DNA of 64,000 nucleotides from Mycobacterium gordonae (GCF_001417955.2 NZ_LKTM01000113.1:19222-83221); one strand, 5' to 3'. Shown: positions 38,966-48,623, numbered from the stretch's first letter. Numbers and translations: made by a program. Notes: generated by a model from the sequence alone, not told the origin.

Positions 38966-40738
38966 GTGTCCGATCAAGGCGCACGCGCACGGGTCAAGCT
39001 CACCGATATCGCCATGCAGGTGCCCGGCCTCATCGCCGACGCGCCGTCGATCGCGCGAGGAGTCGGCGGCTTGCTGGCCCGGCCCAGCTCCAAGACCTCA
39101 ATCGCGTCGGTGTTCCAGGACCGGGCCGCTCGCTACGCCGACCGGGTATTCCTCCGGTTCGGGGATGAGCAACTGACCTACCGCGAAGCGAATGCCACCG
39201 CGAACCGGTACGCCGCCGTGCTCGCCGCGCGCGGAGTCGGACCGGGCGACGTCGTCGGCGTCATGTTGCGCAACTCGCCGAACGCGGTGCTGACGATGCT
39301 GGCCGTCGTCAAGTGCGGCGCGGTCGCCGGCATGCTCAACTATCACCAGCGCGGTGACGTCCTGGCGCACAGCCTGGGTCTGCTCGATGCCAAGGTGCTG
39401 ATCGCCGAATCCGACTTGGTCAGTGCCGTCAGCGAATCCGGCGGCTCGGCCGGTGACGTGCTGACCGTGGAAGACCTGGGGCGCTTTGCCACCACCGCCC
39501 CGGCCACCAACCCGGCGTCGTCGACGGCGGTGCGCGCCAGGGACACCGCGTTCTACATCTTCACTTCCGGCACCACCGGTTATCCGAAGGCCAGCGTCAT
39601 GACGCACTACCGCTGGCTCAAGGCGCTGGGCGCTTTCGGCGGACTCGGGCTGCGGCTGAAGAGCTCCGACACCCTGTACAGCTGCCTGCCGCTGTATCAC
39701 AACAACGCGTTGACGGTGGCGGTGTCGTCGGTGATCAACTCGGGGGCGACACTCGCGCTGGGGAAGTCCTTCTCCGCGTCGCGGTTCTGGGACGAGGTGA
39801 TAGAACACCGCGCCACCGCGTTCATCTACATCGGCGAGGTCTGTCGCTACCTGCTCAACCAGCCGGCCAAGCCGACCGACCGCAAGCACAAGATCCGTGT
39901 CATCGCCGGCAACGGCCTGCGGCCGGACATCTGGGACGACTTCACCGAACGCTTTGGCATTTCCCGGGTTTGCGAGTTCTACGCTGCCAGCGAAGGCACC
40001 ACGGCGTTCATCAATGTGTTCAATGTTGCTCGCAGCACCGGGATTTCACCGATGCCGCTGGCCTATGTCGAGTACGACCCGGACACCGGCGAACCGGTGC
40101 GCGACGACAACGGGCGGGTGCGTCGGGTGCCTGCCGGAGAGCCCGGCCTGTTGCTGAGCCCGGTCAACCGGTTGCAGCCGTTCGACGGCTACACCGACAA
40201 GTCCGCCACCGAGAAGAAGTTGGTGCGCTCCGCTTTCAAGGAGGGCGACTGCTGGTTCAACACCGGTGACGTGATGAGCCCGCAGGGCTTGTTCCACGCG
40301 GCCTTCGTGGACCGGTTGGGCGACACGTTCCGCTGGAAGGGTGAGAACGTGGCCACCACCCAGGTCGAGGCCGCGGTGGCAACCGATCCCAATGTCGAAG
40401 AGTGCACGGTGTTCGGCGTCGAGGTGCCCAACACCGGCGGGCGCGCCGGCATGGCGGCGATCAAGCTGCGCGAGGGCGCCGGGTTCGACGGCCAGTCGCT
40501 GGCCCGCGCCGTGTACGACAAGCTGCCCGCCTACGCACTGCCGCTGTTCGTGCGGCTGGTTGAGTCGCTGGAGCACACCACGACGTTCAAGAGCCGCAAG
40601 GTGGAGTTGCGTAAGCAGGCTTACGGGTCGGATGTGCAGGATCCGCTGTACGTGTTGGCCGGCCGCAAAGAGGGATATGTGAAGTTCTACGACGAATATC
40701 CGGAGGAAGTCGCCTCGGGCAAGCGACCGCAGGGCTGA
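38966..40738 (+). CDS. fadD6: very-long-chain acyl-CoA synthetase FadD6
   Basis: The 590-residue FATP/ACSVL-type ANL ligase has the AMP-binding motif FYIFTSGTTGYPKASVMTHYR, YLLNQPAK, ASEGTTAFINVFN and the VDRLGDTFRWKGENVATTQVE motif of FATP members. It activates fatty acids to acyl-CoA with coupled uptake. GTG 38966 follows AGCGAGGGA. It corresponds to Rv1206. A strong terminator hairpin follows. Confidence 0.93.
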   Translation: MSDQGARARVKLTDIAMQVPGLIADAPSIARGVGGLLARPSSKTSIASVFQDRAARYADRVFLRFGDEQLTYREANATANRYAAVLAARGVGPGDVVGVMLRNSPNAVLTMLAVVKCGAVAGMLNYHQRGDVLAHSLGLLDAKVLIAESDLVSAVSESGGSAGDVLTVEDLGRFATTAPATNPASSTAVRARDTAFYIFTSGTTGYPKASVMTHYRWLKALGAFGGLGLRLKSSDTLYSCLPLYHNNALTVAVSSVINSGATLALGKSFSASRFWDEVIEHRATAFIYIGEVCRYLLNQPAKPTDRKHKIRVIAGNGLRPDIWDDFTERFGISRVCEFYAASEGTTAFINVFNVARSTGISPMPLAYVEYDPDTGEPVRDDNGRVRRVPAGEPGLLLSPVNRLQPFDGYTDKSATEKKLVRSAFKEGDCWFNTGDVMSPQGLFHAAFVDRLGDTFRWKGENVATTQVEAAVATDPNVEECTVFGVEVPNTGGRAGMAAIKLREGAGFDGQSLARAVYDKLPAYALPLFVRLVESLEHTTTFKSRKVELRKQAYGSDVQDPLYVLAGRKEGYVKFYDEYPEEVASGKRPQG

Positions 40739-40754
40739 AAGCCCTGGGGGAACG

Positions 40755-40782
40755 CGCCGGCCGGTTGGGCCGGCGGTCTTTG
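40755..40782 (+). terminator. GC-rich hairpin after fadD6
   Basis: CGCCGGCC-N5-GGCCGGCG (40755-40775) is followed by GTCTTTG. The stem lies 16 bases after the fadD6 stop and fits an intrinsic terminator with a poor U tract, the usual mycobacterial form. Confidence 0.6.
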
Positions 40783-40831
40783 AGTCACAACAGTCACACG
40801 AGCCCCTGCAGGAGTCGCCTCACTCTCCCGC

Positions 40832-40863
40832 GAAAGGTGATAGCGCATGCGATATCACCTTTC
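40832..40863. terminator. 16-bp-arm palindrome between fadD6 and folP2
   Basis: GAAAGGTGATAGCGCA pairs with TGCGATATCACCTTTC with one mismatch and no loop. It lies ~145 bases before folP2. It could be a second terminator or a protein-binding site. The perfect symmetry without a loop favours a binding site or cruciform. Confidence 0.5.
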
Positions 40864-41007
40864 AGGCGGCGCTGTGCCGAGCTTTGCCGGTGCACAAGTG
40901 ACGGATGTGACTGAGTGCCAGGCAGCCGCTGTGCGCTGACCGGTCCGCCGTTGCGCAACCCTCACACTGGGCGCCATCGACGCCAGGTCAGCAGGCACTA
41001 TGGAGGC

Positions 41008-41910
41008 GTGCGCTCAACGTCGGCGGCGTCAGCCGGCCAACACACCCTGTGCGGTCGTCCGGTCGCGGGTGATCGCGCCCTGATCATGGCGATCATCAAC
41101 CGGACCCCCGACTCGTTCTACGACAAGGGCGCGACCTTTGCCGACGACGCAGCCCGCGAGGCGGTACACCGCGCGATCGCCGAAGGAGCCGACGTCATCG
41201 ATATCGGCGGGGTGAAGGCGGGCCCGGGCGAGACCGTCGACACCGCTACCGAGATCGCCCGGCTGGTGCCGTTCGTCGAGTGGTTGCGCGGCGCCTACCC
41301 CGACCAGCTGATCAGCGTCGACACCTGGCGTTCGGAGGTGGCCAAGCTGGCGTGCGCGGCCGGCGCGGACATCATCAACGACACCTGGGGCGGGGTAGAC
41401 CCGAAGTTGCAGGAGGTGGCCGCCGAGTACGACGCCGGCCTGGTGTGCGCGCACACCGGAGGAGCGTTACCGCGCACCCGGCCCTTCCGGGTGAGCTACG
41501 GTACGACTACCCGCGGCGTGGTGGACGATGTGATTCGCCAGGTCACAGCCGCCGCCGAGCGGGCCGTCGCGGCCGGGGTAGCCCGCGACCGGGTACTGAT
41601 CGACCCGGCCCACGATTTCGGCAAGAACACCTTCCACGGGCTGCTGCTGTTGCGGCACGTGGCCGATCTTGTTAAGACCGGGTGGCCGGTGCTCATGGCT
41701 TTGAGTAATAAGGACTTCGTCGGGGAGACTTTAGGCGTGGACGTGACCGAACGGCTCGAGGGGACGCTGGCAGCCACCGCGCTGGCCGCGGCCGCCGGGG
41801 CCCGCATGTTCCGCGTCCACCAGGTCGCGGCGACCAGGAGGGCGCTGGAGATGGTCGCCTCGATTCAGGGCATCCGTCCGCCGGCGCGGACCGTGAGGGG
41901 GCTGGGATGA
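41008..41910 (+). CDS. folP2: dihydropteroate synthase-like protein FolP2
   Basis: The 300-residue TIM barrel has the DHPS segments IMAIINRTPDSFYDKG, DVIDIGGVKAGPG, DIINDTWGG and LIDPAHDFGKNTFHGL. The mycobacterial FolP2 paralogue is reported not to complement DHPS and may have another role. Its constant place next to gpgS suggests a link to glucosylglycerate. The start is GTG 41008 (VRSTSAASAGQH) after TGGAGG. The stop overlaps gpgS by 4 bases. Confidence 0.9.
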   Translation: MRSTSAASAGQHTLCGRPVAGDRALIMAIINRTPDSFYDKGATFADDAAREAVHRAIAEGADVIDIGGVKAGPGETVDTATEIARLVPFVEWLRGAYPDQLISVDTWRSEVAKLACAAGADIINDTWGGVDPKLQEVAAEYDAGLVCAHTGGALPRTRPFRVSYGTTTRGVVDDVIRQVTAAAERAVAAGVARDRVLIDPAHDFGKNTFHGLLLLRHVADLVKTGWPVLMALSNKDFVGETLGVDVTERLEGTLAATALAAAAGARMFRVHQVAATRRALEMVASIQGIRPPARTVRGLG

Positions 41911-42854
41911 CAGCATCCGATCTGGTCGCGGCAGACCTGGTCGGCGACCTCGCCGACCGGAGCTGGAACCGGCCACGCTGGACTGTCGACGAACTCGTCG
42001 CCGCCAAGGCGGGCCGGACGATCTCGGTGGTGCTGCCTGCCCTCAACGAGGAAGAAACCGTCGAATCGGTGATCGACAGCATCTCGCCGCTGGTTGACGG
42101 GCTGGTCGACGAACTGATCGTGCTGGACTCGGGATCCACCGATGACACCGAGATCCGCGCCATCGCCGCCGGTGCCCGAGTCGTGAGTCGTGAGCAGGCG
42201 CTACCCGAGCTTCCGGCGCGACCGGGCAAGGGCGAGGCGTTGTGGCGGTCGCTGGCGGCCACCAGCGGGGACATCGTGGTGTTCATCGACTCCGACCTGA
42301 TCGACCCGGACCCGATGTTCGTGCCGAACCTGGTCGGCCCGCTGCTCACCGGCGACGGCATTCACCTGGTCAAGGGCTTCTACCGGCGGCCGCTGAAGGT
42401 CGGCGACGCGAGCGGCGACGCGGGCTCCACCGGCGGTGGCCGTGTCACCGAGCTCGTGGCGCGGCCGCTGCTGGCAGCGCTGCGCCCCGAGCTGGGCTGG
42501 GTGCTGCAGCCGCTGGGCGGGGAATACGCAGCCAGCCGGGAATTGCTGATGTCGCTGCCGTTCGCGCCGGGTTACGGCGTGGAGATCGGCTTGCTGGTCG
42601 ACACCTTCGATCGGCTGGGCCTGGACGCGATCGCCCAGGTCAACCTGGGTGTGCGAGCCCACCGCAACCGGCCGTTGGAGGAGTTGGGCGTGATGAGCCG
42701 GCAGGTGATCGCGACGTTGCTGACGCGCTGCGGCATTCCCGACTCGGGTGTCGGGTTGACCCAGTTCTTTCCGGCCGGCGACGGCTACACCCAGCACACC
42801 CTGCCGGTGTCATTGGCCGATCGCCCCCCGATGAGTGTGCTCAGACCTTGCTGA
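41907..42854 (+). CDS. gpgS: glucosyl-3-phosphoglycerate synthase
   Basis: The 315-residue GT-A glycosyltransferase (GT81) has SVVLPALNEEETVESVID (nucleotide site), the metal-binding D-S-D (FIDSDLIDPDP) and LPELPARPGKGEALWRSL. It makes glucosyl-3-phosphoglycerate from UDP- or GDP-glucose, starting methylglucose lipopolysaccharide synthesis. It is coupled to folP2 by ATGA and matches Rv1208. Confidence 0.95.
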   Translation: MTASDLVAADLVGDLADRSWNRPRWTVDELVAAKAGRTISVVLPALNEEETVESVIDSISPLVDGLVDELIVLDSGSTDDTEIRAIAAGARVVSREQALPELPARPGKGEALWRSLAATSGDIVVFIDSDLIDPDPMFVPNLVGPLLTGDGIHLVKGFYRRPLKVGDASGDAGSTGGGRVTELVARPLLAALRPELGWVLQPLGGEYAASRELLMSLPFAPGYGVEIGLLVDTFDRLGLDAIAQVNLGVRAHRNRPLEELGVMSRQVIATLLTRCGIPDSGVGLTQFFPAGDGYTQHTLPVSLADRPPMSVLRPC

Positions 42855-42893
42855 TCGCCGGCCTGTCGGTGCGGTAGGGCAAGATCGACTCTC

Positions 42894-43268
42894 GTGGCGC
42901 TGGTATTGCTGTACCTGGTGGTTCTGACCCTGGTGGCGGTCGTTTTGTTCGGCGTGGCAAGCCTGTTGTTCGGCCGCGGAGAACAGTTGCCGCCCCTGCC
43001 GCGCGCGACGACGGCGACGGTATTGCCCGCCTACGGCGTCACGGCGGCCGACGTCGAGGCCGTTAAATTCACGCAAGTGCTGCGCGGGTACAAGACCAGC
43101 GAGGTCGACTGGGTGCTGGACCGCCTGGGTCGCGAGATCGAGACGCTGCGTGGCCAGGTTGCCGCCCTCCAATCGTCCGGGATAGAGGCGCCCCCGGCCG
43201 ATGACGTCAACGAGGCCGAGGTATCCGACGTCGACGCCGTCGCGGTCGACCGGTCCGGCCCCACGTGA
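42894..43268 (+). CDS. membrane-anchored DivIVA-domain protein
   Basis: The 124-residue protein has an N-terminal transmembrane helix (LVLLYLVVLTLVAVVLFGVASLLFG) and a DivIVA N-terminal-like motif (YGVTAADVEAVKFTQVLRGYKTSEVDWVLDRLGREIETLRGQVAALQ) that would form a coiled coil. GTG 42894 opens a frame starting at the membrane helix. It matches Rv1209. A polar-growth or membrane-curvature role is inferred from the DivIVA motif only. Confidence 0.85.
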   Translation: MALVLLYLVVLTLVAVVLFGVASLLFGRGEQLPPLPRATTATVLPAYGVTAADVEAVKFTQVLRGYKTSEVDWVLDRLGREIETLRGQVAALQSSGIEAPPADDVNEAEVSDVDAVAVDRSGPT

Positions 43269-43275
43269 GCCCGCG

Positions 43276-43869
43276 ATGAGTGACGACGGTCTGGTTCGCT
43301 GCGGCTGGGCCGTCGTCCGCCCCGGGCCGGATGCCGACCTCTACCGCGACTACCACGACGACGAGTGGGGTCGACCACTCACAGACGGCACCGCGTTGTT
43401 CGAGCGGATGAGTCTGGAGGCATTCCAAAGCGGGCTGTCGTGGCTGATCATTCTGCGCAAGCGGGAGAACTTCCGCCGGGCGTTCCACGGCTTCGACGTC
43501 GAGCAGGTCGCCCACTTCACCGAGGCGGACGTGCAGCGCCTGCTGGCCGACGACGGCATCGTGCGCAACCGCGCCAAGATCGAATCGACGGTCGCCAACG
43601 CCCGCGCCGTACTGGACCTGGGGTCGCCGCAGGATTTGTCTGAGCTGCTGTGGTCGTTTGCGCCGCCCACACGTCCCAGGTTTGCTGACTTGTCCGAAAT
43701 ACCTTCCACCAGCCCGGAATCCAAGGCCATGGCCCGTGAGCTGAAGCGCCGAGGTTTCCGCTTCGTGGGACCGACCACCGCCTATGCGCTGATGCAGGCC
43801 ACCGGCATGGTCGACGATCACATCAGCGCTTGCTGGGTCCCTCCGAGCGGTGCCGGGCGGGCTTCTTAG
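43276..43869 (+). CDS. tag: 3-methyladenine DNA glycosylase I
   Basis: The 197-residue HhH-superfamily glycosylase has the zinc-binding elements VRCGW, DYHDDEWGRPL and the C-terminal VDDHISACW (His/Cys ligands). The substrate pocket segment LFERMSLEAFQSGLSWLIILRKRENFRRAF is conserved. It excises 3-methyladenine from alkylated DNA. ATG 43276 lies 7 bases after the DivIVA-like gene. It is Rv1210-like (named tagA in H37Rv). Confidence 0.95.
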   Translation: MSDDGLVRCGWAVVRPGPDADLYRDYHDDEWGRPLTDGTALFERMSLEAFQSGLSWLIILRKRENFRRAFHGFDVEQVAHFTEADVQRLLADDGIVRNRAKIESTVANARAVLDLGSPQDLSELLWSFAPPTRPRFADLSEIPSTSPESKAMARELKRRGFRFVGPTTAYALMQATGMVDDHISACWVPPSGAGRAS

Positions 43870-44045
43870 GCGTCAGGTTGGCCTCAGAAGCGGGTCTTTG
43901 TGCACCTGGTCTCCCGGATAGGGAACAATGGAGGGGTGATTTGGCAGTTCAATGTCGGGTATGGCTGGAAATCCACTGGCGGGGCATGCTCGGCGCCGAC
44001 CAGGTCCGCGGGTGCGGGCCAGCTCGAATCTGGAGGGAGCACTCG

Positions 44046-44213
44046 ATGGCGGCGATGAAGCCCCGGACCGGTGACGGTCCACTTGAAGCAACCAAAGAGG
44101 GGCGCGGCATCGTGATGCGGGTACCACTTGAAGGCGGCGGTCGTTTGGTCGTCGAACTGACGCCGGACGAGGCCGCTGCGCTGGGCGACGAACTTAAGGG
44201 CGTCACCAGCTAA
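44046..44213 (+). CDS. DUF3117 small conserved actinobacterial protein
   Basis: The 55-residue protein (MAAMKPRTGDGPLEATKEGR...DELKGVTS) matches the DUF3117 family, conserved in most actinobacteria. ATG 44046 follows TGGAGGGAGC. It is predicted beta-rich and soluble, with unknown function, and corresponds to Rv1211. The 176 bases upstream hold no other gene that I can support. Confidence 0.9.
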   Translation: MAAMKPRTGDGPLEATKEGRGIVMRVPLEGGGRLVVELTPDEAAALGDELKGVTS

Positions 44214-44239
44214 CCCGCAGACCGGTTCATCCGTCTGCC

Positions 44240-45403
44240 TCAGGCACACACCTTCCGGTAGATGTCCAGCGTCTGCTCGGCGATGTGTGCCCACGAGAAT
44301 TCCTCGATACAGCGTTGTCGTCCCGCGTGGCCGTACTGTCGCGCCTTTGCGGGCTCGGCGACCAGCGCGTTGACGGCCTCGGCCAACCTTGCCTCGAAGG
44401 CCTCCGGGTAGTCGGCGTCGTAATGCACCAATGACCCGGTGACGCCGTCGGCGACCACCTCGGGGATGCCACCGACGTCGGAGGCCACCACCGCCGTCCC
44501 GCACGCCATTGCTTCCAGGTTGACGATGCCCAACGGCTCGTACACCGAAGGGCACACGAAAACATTTGCAGCGGTGAGTATTTCGCGCAACTTCGTCTTG
44601 TGGAGCATATCGCGAATCCAGAACACGCCGGTGCGGCTGCGCTCGAGTCTGGCGACCGCCGAGCGCACTTCCTCCGCGATCTCGGGAGTGTCGGGCGCCC
44701 CGGCGCACAGCACCAGCTGAACGTCCGGGCTGAACTGGTGAGCGGCCGCGACCAGGTGTGGGACGCCCTTCTGGCGGGTGATGCGCCCGACGAACGCGAC
44801 GATGGGACGGTTCGGGTCGACGCCGTGTTCTGCCAGGACTGAACCGGTATGGACGGGGCCGGCCGGGTGCCAGAACTCGGTGTCGATTCCGTTGCGGATC
44901 ACGTGCACCGCGTTCGGGTCCAGCGTGGGGTAGACCCGCAGGATGTCGTCGCGCATGCCGGAGCTGACGGCGATGACCGCGTCGGCGGCCAGCGTCGCGG
45001 TCTGTTCGACCCAGGAGGACACGTGATAGCCCCCGCCGAGTTGCTCGGCCTTCCATGGGCGCATGGGTTCCAGCGAATGTGCGGTCAGCACGTGGGGGAC
45101 GTCGTAGAGCAGCTTGGCCAGGTGTCCGGCCATTCCGGTGTACCAGGTGTGCGAATGCACGACGGTCGCCGCGTTGACGGCGTTGGCCATCACCAGGTCT
45201 GCCGACAGGGTGGACAGTGCGGCGTTGGCGGCACGCAGGCGCGGGTCGGGCTGGTGGGCGACGGCTCCCGGGCGGTCGACTCCCATGCAGTGCACGTCGA
45301 CCGCGCACAGCCGGCGCAATTGGGAGACCAGTTCAGTGACGTGTACGCCGGCTCCGCCGTAGACCTCCGGAGGGTATTCCCGAGTCATCATCGCCACGCG
45401 CAT
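44240..45403 (-). CDS. glgM: alpha-maltose-1-phosphate synthase GlgM (glycosyltransferase GT4)
   Basis: The 387-residue GT-B enzyme has EVYGGAGVHVTELVSQLR near the N-terminus, HSHTWYTGMAGHLAKLLYDVPHVLTAHSLEP, FVGRITRQKGVPHLV and the C-terminal E-x7-E region (PSVYEPLGIVNLEAMACGTAVVASDVGG). In M. tuberculosis Rv1212c joins ADP-glucose and glucose-1-phosphate into maltose-1-phosphate for alpha-glucan made by GlgE. It is divergent from glgC, which makes its ADP-glucose donor. Confidence 0.93.
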   Translation of the reverse strand: MRVAMMTREYPPEVYGGAGVHVTELVSQLRRLCAVDVHCMGVDRPGAVAHQPDPRLRAANAALSTLSADLVMANAVNAATVVHSHTWYTGMAGHLAKLLYDVPHVLTAHSLEPMRPWKAEQLGGGYHVSSWVEQTATLAADAVIAVSSGMRDDILRVYPTLDPNAVHVIRNGIDTEFWHPAGPVHTGSVLAEHGVDPNRPIVAFVGRITRQKGVPHLVAAAHQFSPDVQLVLCAGAPDTPEIAEEVRSAVARLERSRTGVFWIRDMLHKTKLREILTAANVFVCPSVYEPLGIVNLEAMACGTAVVASDVGGIPEVVADGVTGSLVHYDADYPEAFEARLAEAVNALVAEPAKARQYGHAGRQRCIEEFSWAHIAEQTLDIYRKVCA

Positions 45404-45417
45404 ACCCGAACGGTAGT

Positions 45418-45519
45418 TCGGCGACGAGGCAGCCCGCAGGGCGGGCTGGCGTGGAGCCGGACAGTCGAGCCGGAGTCGGCGACGAGGCAGCCGCAGGGCG
45501 GGCTGGCGTGGAGCCGGAC
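45418..45519. repeat. two tandem 44-bp units, period 58, between glgM and glgC
   Basis: TCGGCGACGAGGCAG... begins at 45418 and again at 45476, each continuing through CGCAGGGCGGGCTGGCGTGG to AGCCGGAC. Copy 2 lacks one C. The gap between the divergent glg genes is 225 bp, so the repeats lie close to both promoters. Confidence 0.7.
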
Positions 45520-45628
45520 CGAGATGGCCCGAACTGCACTAACTTCCTTAAATATTCGTCCGTCTAGCGAATTGACAATCGGGACCCTACCGGTGGCAGC
45601 GCTTCGTGGCTGCCGATAGGTTTGTGCC

Positions 45629-46843
45629 ATGAGGGAAGCGCCACACGTGCTCGGCATCGTGCTGGCCGGTGGCGAGGGCAAACGGCTTTATCCCCTGACC
45701 GCCGACCGCGCCAAGCCCGCGGTTCCCTTCGGCGGGGCCTACCGGCTGATCGACTTCGTGCTCTCCAACCTGGTCAACGCTCGCTACCTGCGGATTTGCG
45801 TGCTCACGCAGTACAAGTCGCACTCCCTGGACCGCCACATCTCCCAGAACTGGCGTTTGTCGGGTCTGGCCGGCGAGTACATCACCCCGGTTCCCGCCCA
45901 ACAACGCCTCGGCCCGCGCTGGTACACCGGCTCGGCCGACGCCATCTACCAGTCGCTCAACCTGATCCACGACGAAGACCCGGACTACATCGTGGTGTTC
46001 GGCGCCGATCACGTGTACCGGATGGACCCCGAGCAAATGGTCCGGTTCCACATCGACAGCGGCGCCGGTGCGACCGTGGCGGGCATCCGGGTGCCGAGGA
46101 CCGAAGCGACCGCCTTCGGTTGCATCGACGCAGACGAGTCGGGCCGGATCCGCAGCTTCGTGGAAAAGCCGCTGGACCCCCCGGGCACTCCCGACGACCC
46201 CTCCAGCACGTTCGTGTCGATGGGCAACTACATCTTCACCACTAAAGTGCTGATCGACGCGATTCGCGCCGACGCCGACGATGACCACTCCGACCACGAC
46301 ATGGGCGGCGACATCATCCCGCGCCTGGTGGAAGACGGGATGGCCGCCGTCTACGACTTCAGCGACAACGAGGTGCCGGGTGCGACCGACCGCGACCGGG
46401 CCTACTGGCGTGACGTGGGGACGCTCGACGCGTTCTACGACGCGCACATGGATCTGGTGTCCGTGCACCCGGTGTTCAACCTGTACAACAAACGCTGGCC
46501 GATCCGAGGCGAGTCGGAGAACCTGGCGCCGGCCAAGTTCGTCAACGGCGGCTCGGCACAGGAGTCCGTGGTGGGTGCCGGCAGCATCATCTCGGCGGCG
46601 TCGGTGCGCAACTCGGTGCTGTCATCCAATGTCGTGGTCGACGACGGCGCGATCGTGGAGGGCAGCGTGATCATGCCGGGGGCGCGCGTGGGCCGTGGCG
46701 CGGTGGTCCGCCACGCGATCCTGGACAAGAACGTGGTCGTCGGGCCGGGCGAGATGGTCGGCGTCGATCTGGAGAAGGACCGGGAGCGTTTCGCGATCAG
46801 CGCCGGCGGTGTGGTGGCGGTCGGCAAGGGCGTCTGGATCTAG
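45629..46843 (+). CDS. glgC: glucose-1-phosphate adenylyltransferase
   Basis: The 404-residue nucleotidyltransferase has the N-terminal [25 protein letters not shown], the catalytic [12 protein letters not shown] and [10 protein letters not shown], substrate SFVEKP, and a C-terminal beta-helix ([29 protein letters not shown]). It makes ADP-glucose from ATP and Glc-1-P for glycogen and capsular alpha-glucan. ATG 45629 is the family start (Rv1213). Confidence 0.96.
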   Translation: MREAPHVLGIVLAGGEGKRLYPLTADRAKPAVPFGGAYRLIDFVLSNLVNARYLRICVLTQYKSHSLDRHISQNWRLSGLAGEYITPVPAQQRLGPRWYTGSADAIYQSLNLIHDEDPDYIVVFGADHVYRMDPEQMVRFHIDSGAGATVAGIRVPRTEATAFGCIDADESGRIRSFVEKPLDPPGTPDDPSSTFVSMGNYIFTTKVLIDAIRADADDDHSDHDMGGDIIPRLVEDGMAAVYDFSDNEVPGATDRDRAYWRDVGTLDAFYDAHMDLVSVHPVFNLYNKRWPIRGESENLAPAKFVNGGSAQESVVGAGSIISAASVRNSVLSSNVVVDDGAIVEGSVIMPGARVGRGAVVRHAILDKNVVVGPGEMVGVDLEKDRERFAISAGGVVAVGKGVWI

Positions 46844-46874
46844 CGGAGGTCCCGCCCTTCCGCGCGAGTTTCCC

Positions 46875-46934
46875 GCGAGCAGACGCAAAGTCGCATAGTT
46901 CGACGCGAGATCGTGCGACTTTGCGACTGCTCGC
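46875..46934. repeat. dispersed palindrome, GAGCAGACGCAAAGTCG variant, copy 3
   Basis: The arms at 46875-46895 and 46914-46934 match with one mismatch (core AGCAGACGCAAAGTCGCA). It fills the 100-bp gap between the convergent glgC and CocE genes and would work as a terminator for both. Confidence 0.8.
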
Positions 46935-46943
46935 CGCGGAAAC

Positions 46944-48623
46944 CTAGGGGATCTCGGGGATCAGCAGATGTGCGTCGTAGCGCGGGCCCCAACGCAGCGT
47001 CACCAGCCCACGCGGCGGGTCCGGGTAGGCCGCCGGGAACTGGCCGGTGAGCGGGTTCCGGGGCGACAGCCAGCGCCCAGCCACCACCAGGCGCAACTGT
47101 TCACCCGCGCGGAACAGCGTCGCCGACGGACCCAACGCCACGTCCAGTGCAATCACCTCGCCCGGGCGTACCGGCTGCGGGCGGTCACACGACGGGACCG
47201 GCTCCCACGGCTTGGAAAGCTGGGTGTCCAGCGCCCGCAGCGACACCCGCTGCCAGCCGGTGGTGACCCGGTCTCGGCCGTAACCGTAGGACCCTTCGAA
47301 CCCGACATAGCTTCCGTCACGCCACTTTTCAACCCCGACGAAGATGTGCGCATCGTCGAAGCCATCCAGCTGGACCCACAGCCGCGCCATCATCGGGCCG
47401 GTCAATTCGATGTCCTGCGGCACTGTCCAGTTGAAAGCCGCTGCACGAGAATGGGTTTGGAAGGTGATGCTGCCCGCTGCGACCGGCGGCTCGGTCGCCA
47501 GCACTGCCGCCCCCGCCAGATACAGCCGGCGCCAGCGGGTTCGGGCGAGCGGCCACTCGTTCTCCTCCCGGACCGAGACGACGGTGTCGCGGTCCTCGCG
47601 CACTTCCAGGCGCACGCTGCGGGACACTGGTGCGCCGTCCAGTGCGGTCCGGAAAAATCGCAGCTGCTCCTCCCGTGCGTCCTGGGAGTAGAACTCGCAC
47701 CATTTCCCGCCGCGGTGGGTGTACAACCGCGTGAAGCTCGAACCGACCCGGGTGAATGCCCGCATCGAACCGCGGGTGTGCAGGTTGTTGTCCGAGAAAC
47801 TGCCACACACCAGCATCGGCGCCGTGATCGCCGGCAGATCGGGTGTCATCGCTCGCCACGCGTCGTCGCGCAGCGGATGTTCTTCCTGCAGTCCCTTCAG
47901 GCTGTACGTCTGGCGCGTCCGACTCATGCCGTACGACCACAATCTGGTGAAGCCGAACTCCCGGATACCGCCGGGGAACGTCAGGTCGCGGTAGGCGTCG
48001 GTGAGGCCTTCCCACGGGCAGATCGCGCGCAGGGCCGGCGGTCGCAGGGCGGCGACGGCGTACTGGCTGATGGCCAGGTACGAGACGCCCAGCATGACGA
48101 CTCGGCCGTCGCTCCACGGTTGGTCGGCAATCCACTGCACCAGGTCGTAGGTGTCCTCGGCCTCCTGCTGGGACAACAGCTTGCCGGTGCCGTCCGAGTG
48201 CCCGCAGCCGCGTGCGTCGGCGTTGACGACGGCGAACCCCTGCTCGGCCCACCACGCCGGATCGGGCGCCTCCCAACCGGTCAGGGCCGAAAAGGTCAGC
48301 GGTCCGGGCTGGCGCAGCGCGCGGAACTGCGGGGAGAACGTCCAGCGGCTGCGCCGGCGTCGGGGCAGATCGTCTTTGCCGTACGGGTGGATGCTCAGGA
48401 CGACCGGCCGCGGTGCGCGTTCACCCTTGTGAAAGACGTTGATCCGCAACACGGTTCCGTCGCGGGTGGGTACTTCGACGTCGCGGTCGGCAATGACGTC
48501 CGGCGAGGGGTCGGTCACGGTGACCGGCGGCCGGGCGATGCTGCGAACCCGTTCCAGCGCGTACCTCGCTGCGCCGGGCCGCCGCCAGGGCCGGTCGAGA
48601 GCGGGTGCCGGGTCGCGAGCCAC
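46944..48623 (-). CDS. CocE/NonD-family hydrolase (Rv1215c-like)
   Basis: The 559-residue protein has an alpha/beta hydrolase core with the G-V-S-Y-L nucleophile elbow (VVMLGVSYLAISQYAVAAL). The acid and base are probably CGSFSDNNLHTRG and THRGGKWCEFY. A C-terminal jelly-roll domain (ELTGPMMARLWVQLDGFDDAHIFVGVEKWR) is that of X-Pro dipeptidyl peptidase and cocaine esterase. There is no signal peptide. GTG 48623 gives the same size as Rv1215c. The substrate is unknown, perhaps esters or acylated dipeptides. Confidence 0.87.
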   Translation of the reverse strand: MARDPAPALDRPWRRPGAARYALERVRSIARPPVTVTDPSPDVIADRDVEVPTRDGTVLRINVFHKGERAPRPVVLSIHPYGKDDLPRRRRSRWTFSPQFRALRQPGPLTFSALTGWEAPDPAWWAEQGFAVVNADARGCGHSDGTGKLLSQQEAEDTYDLVQWIADQPWSDGRVVMLGVSYLAISQYAVAALRPPALRAICPWEGLTDAYRDLTFPGGIREFGFTRLWSYGMSRTRQTYSLKGLQEEHPLRDDAWRAMTPDLPAITAPMLVCGSFSDNNLHTRGSMRAFTRVGSSFTRLYTHRGGKWCEFYSQDAREEQLRFFRTALDGAPVSRSVRLEVREDRDTVVSVREENEWPLARTRWRRLYLAGAAVLATEPPVAAGSITFQTHSRAAAFNWTVPQDIELTGPMMARLWVQLDGFDDAHIFVGVEKWRDGSYVGFEGSYGYGRDRVTTGWQRVSLRALDTQLSKPWEPVPSCDRPQPVRPGEVIALDVALGPSATLFRAGEQLRLVVAGRWLSPRNPLTGQFPAAYPDPPRGLVTLRWGPRYDAHLLIPEIP

